A stretch of 64,000 nt of DNA from Davidsoniella eucalypti (lineage: Eukaryota > Ascomycota > Sordariomycetes > Microascales > Ceratocystidaceae), in NCBI GenBank assembly GCA_004009845.1, contig RMBW01000047.1, positions 166,093-230,092 of the forward strand. Direction: 5' to 3'. The translations under genes and the position numbers were made by a program. Below are positions 63,115 to 64,000 of this stretch, in pieces (position 1 is the first letter of the stretch; each line of letters begins with the position of its first letter). The notes under the pieces were generated by a model. It was not told where the DNA came from. It searched no databases and worked only from the letters and a program-made list of their open reading frames with translations.

Positions 63115-64000
63115 GAGAGAGCCCTAAAAACATGCGGATTTAGACTGGACTTTTTCTGATTAGTGATTACTCCAAAAATACTCCAAAATATTTTTCTTAA
63201 AATGTAATAATCCAAATGTGAAAAGTGAAATGTGAAACGTGAACTATTTTCAACTTTGGTAATTGATGATCAAATTTAAATTTAATTTAAATTAAAATAG
63301 TCTAAATTATGTACTTTATAAAGTGTTACTAGGTGGTACTAAAAGTGTAAAATTCGACAAATTTCCCTCCCGTTTTCAGGAAGACTTTGTCTCCTATCTT
63401 GAATTGCGAGGCTGGCTGGCGACGGCGGTTGGCTGCGGTTTCCTGGTAGTCCTGTGCGGAGGCTATGGCTACTTGCGCGAATCCCGATGCATTGCTGATT
63501 TTGTCTAGGAATGCTTGTGCGTCGTGGACGGGGGATCGTGTGGAGGCTGGGTCAGTGGATGGTGATGGTTCCACTATGGACATGTTGTAGCCGTGGGTAG
63601 CGAAGAAGGGCGCTAGGCCTGTGCTGGAAACCGTGCGGTTGTTGAGTGCAATTTGGGCTTGGGGTAGTAATTCGGCCCAGTCGTCCTGTGCGAAGGAGCA
63701 GAAAATGCGAAGGAAGGTCTCAACTTCTTGGTTACTTCGTTCTTGGGCGCCATCCGTTTGTGGATGGAAGGCTGTGGAAAGGCGTCGTGTGATGCTGAAG
63801 CGCCTGCAGACTTCGCCCCAAAATAATGAAGAGAACTGTGGTCCACGGTCTGATACAATGGCCGTGGGAAAACCGTGGTGGACGAAGACATGGGTAAATG
63901 AGGGCTCGGGCCGTCGCTTCGGCCGAGGTGTCTGACATGGGGACGAGGATTTGAGACTTGGATAGTATCGGTGATCCCGAGAATAAAGAGGTGGCCCTTG
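63115..64000 (-). repeat. palindrome right arm with integrase fragment
   Basis: Reverse complement of the left arm, truncated by the window end. Differences seen by eye: three substitutions (63821, 63740 and 63671), a 2-nt deletion near 63966, a 1-nt insertion near 63896 and a mismatch at the outermost bases. The integrase fragment here is on the minus strand (about 63329-64000) and broken by the two indels. All three internal substitutions are silent. Confidence 0.93.

Overview
The window comes from the nuclear genome of a filamentous ascomycete (Pezizomycotina). The reasons are short GT-AG introns of about 55-90 nt, several interior to long exons; a dispersed single 5S rRNA gene; a PalH ambient-pH sensor; a DUF4045/gelsolin-type gene; a large MRP-type ABC transporter; and Tc1/mariner, MULE and Ty3/gypsy debris. 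Genes sit in gene-poor spacers of 1-4 kb. The class within Pezizomycotina cannot be fixed from this window alone.

Layout. 1-567: edge gene on the minus strand, unknown. 842-5558 (-): ABCC transporter, three exons. 7748-10336 (-): PalH/Rim21. 14013-14819 (-): orphan protein. 17866-20151 (-): Edc3. 21594-24186 (-): Pif1 helicase. 24187-28372: repeat island with a tRNA-like pol III promoter, two inverted copies of a retroposon-like repeat, an (AAC)n tract and a 5S rRNA gene. 28373-31969 (-): mitochondrial DNA polymerase gamma, with a first exon encoding the presequence. 33413-34088 (+): RING protein, probably Slx8-like. 34800-34888 (+): intron-containing tRNA-Val(CAC). 35265-40376 (-): Nup192. 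41514-50713 (+): Tel1/ATM kinase, seven exons. 50887-52430: decayed Tc1/mariner element. 52476-53166: deletion-derived Mutator-like element. 54123-56921 (+): cullin-4. 57499-59799 (-): Sec63. 60897-62156 (-): gelsolin/DUF4045 gene remnant. About 62187 to the window end: a giant palindrome carrying two opposed copies of a gypsy integrase fragment.

The genes are mostly housekeeping: mRNA decapping (Edc3), mitochondrial and nuclear DNA maintenance (Pif1, Mip1, Tel1, a probable SUMO-targeted ligase, Cul4), nuclear pore (Nup192) and ER translocation (Sec63). They do not form a cluster with one function, although the Pif1 helicase and the mitochondrial polymerase are neighbours on the same strand.

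The most unusual signal is at 26952-27712. A roughly 590-bp retroposon-like insert with an (AAC)n tail lies inside a 5S rRNA gene. The first 13 nt of 5S are duplicated on both sides, so a complete 5S gene is regenerated downstream, while the original TATA-like box stays upstream of the insert at exactly -29 relative to the first copy of the 5S start. The second is the 885-bp-arm palindrome at the right edge, which abuts and apparently truncates the gelsolin-type gene; that gene also carries a separate frameshift near its 3' end. All exon structures were assembled by hand from splice sites and reading phase; no similarity search was run.
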